NCBI GenBank assembly: GCA_955652625.1
Contig: CATPBM010000275.1
Span: 1-5,750 of the forward strand
Origin: an uncultured Steroidobacteraceae bacterium
Lineage (GTDB): Bacteria; Pseudomonadota; Gammaproteobacteria; Steroidobacterales; Steroidobacteraceae
Direction: 5' to 3'
Length of the DNA stretch: 5,750 nt
The notes below the pieces were generated by a model. It saw nothing but the letters and a program-made list of their open reading frames with translations. It was not told where the DNA came from and ran no database searches. Position numbers and translations under genes: made by a program. Positions 5,624 through 5,750 of the stretch are shown one piece after another. How positions within the stretch are numbered: position 1 is the stretch's first letter; every line of letters starts with the position of its first letter.

Positions 5624-5750
5624 AGGCTCGCCTGCTTCTCGACCAACGACAGCAGGTTCTGCGCATCGTTGGCGATTCGGGTCGCCAGCGCAATGCGCTC
5701 GTCGAGCGCCAGCACCTGGAAGTACCCGACCGCGATGCTCGCCGCAAGGG
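5602..5750 (-). CDS. Internal fragment of an outer-membrane efflux protein (TolC/NodT-type OMF)
   Basis: Read on the minus strand from the window edge, 49 codons (5748 down to 5602) give a coherent helical segment containing GYFQVLALDERIALA, IANDAQNLLSLVEKQ and ASLGAASVLD. This is the long periplasmic coiled-coil hairpin pattern of RND-pump outer-membrane channels (NodT family), where a YFxVLxLxERI helix is followed by a LVExxxxLGAAS turn. After VLD the minus frame continues to a stop at 5227-5229, but those residues (FRSASKRT onward) are simply antisense to the GldG-like gene and do not look like an efflux protein. The fragment is therefore broken at both ends: by the window edge at its N-terminal side and by the junction at 5602-5623 at its C-terminal side. 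No neighbouring pump genes are visible. The family call rests on pattern recognition, not on a search. Confidence 0.72.

Noticed and set aside
1..5750. CRISPR arrays, tRNA/rRNA genes, insertion sequences, phage or defence genes
   Set aside because: No regularly spaced repeats, cloverleaf-like sequence, transposase motifs or flanking terminal repeats were seen. All substantial gene space is accounted for by the listed genes.

Overview
The window is dense, very G+C-rich (roughly two thirds by eye) bacterial DNA with short gene gaps and overlapping stop/start codons. Codon use and protein types (MocR regulator, PAT-like acetyltransferase, compact rhomboid, GldA/GldF/GldG-type ABC system) fit a proteobacterium. 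A gammaproteobacterium is my best guess, but no marker gene here settles it.

Layout, all on the + strand until the last ~150 bases. (1) Bases 1-54 look like the last codons of an upstream gene. (2) 77-1477 is a MocR/PdxR-type regulator: a GntR winged helix fused to a fold-type-I aminotransferase domain. (3) 1474-1995 is a GNAT acetyltransferase of the phosphinothricin/L-amino-acid N-acetyltransferase type, starting at a GTG that overlaps the regulator's stop. (4) 2014-2604 is a six-helix rhomboid intramembrane serine protease with its catalytic Ser and His present. (5) 2605-2816 is the only sizeable gap. It is markedly more A+T-rich than its surroundings and holds a 12-bp perfect palindrome, a plausible sigma70-type promoter and an imperfect hairpin. 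(6) 2817-3740, 3753-4487 and 4484-5623 form a tight three-gene ABC operon: GldA-like ATPase, GldF-like ABC-2 permease and GldG-like auxiliary protein. The last gene is incomplete.

MocR and the acetyltransferase look co-transcribed and translationally coupled, which suggests a PLP-responsive regulator controlling acetylation of an amino-acid-like compound. The rhomboid may be read from the same transcript. The ABC genes probably form a separate unit expressed from the 2605-2816 gap. ATPase and permease would form the membrane machine, and the GldG-like protein its membrane-anchored extracytoplasmic partner. The substrate is unknown in proteobacteria.

The most notable observation is at the right end. 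Near 5602-5623 the GldG-like sequence stops resembling its family, and the MINUS strand of 5602-5750 encodes a clear piece of a TolC/NodT-type outer-membrane efflux protein, itself cut off at the same place. Two unrelated genes are joined tail to tail inside their coding sequences. An assembly chimera at a contig end is the simplest reading and a real rearrangement the alternative. I found no CRISPR array, tRNA, rRNA or insertion sequence, and no convincing new biological system.
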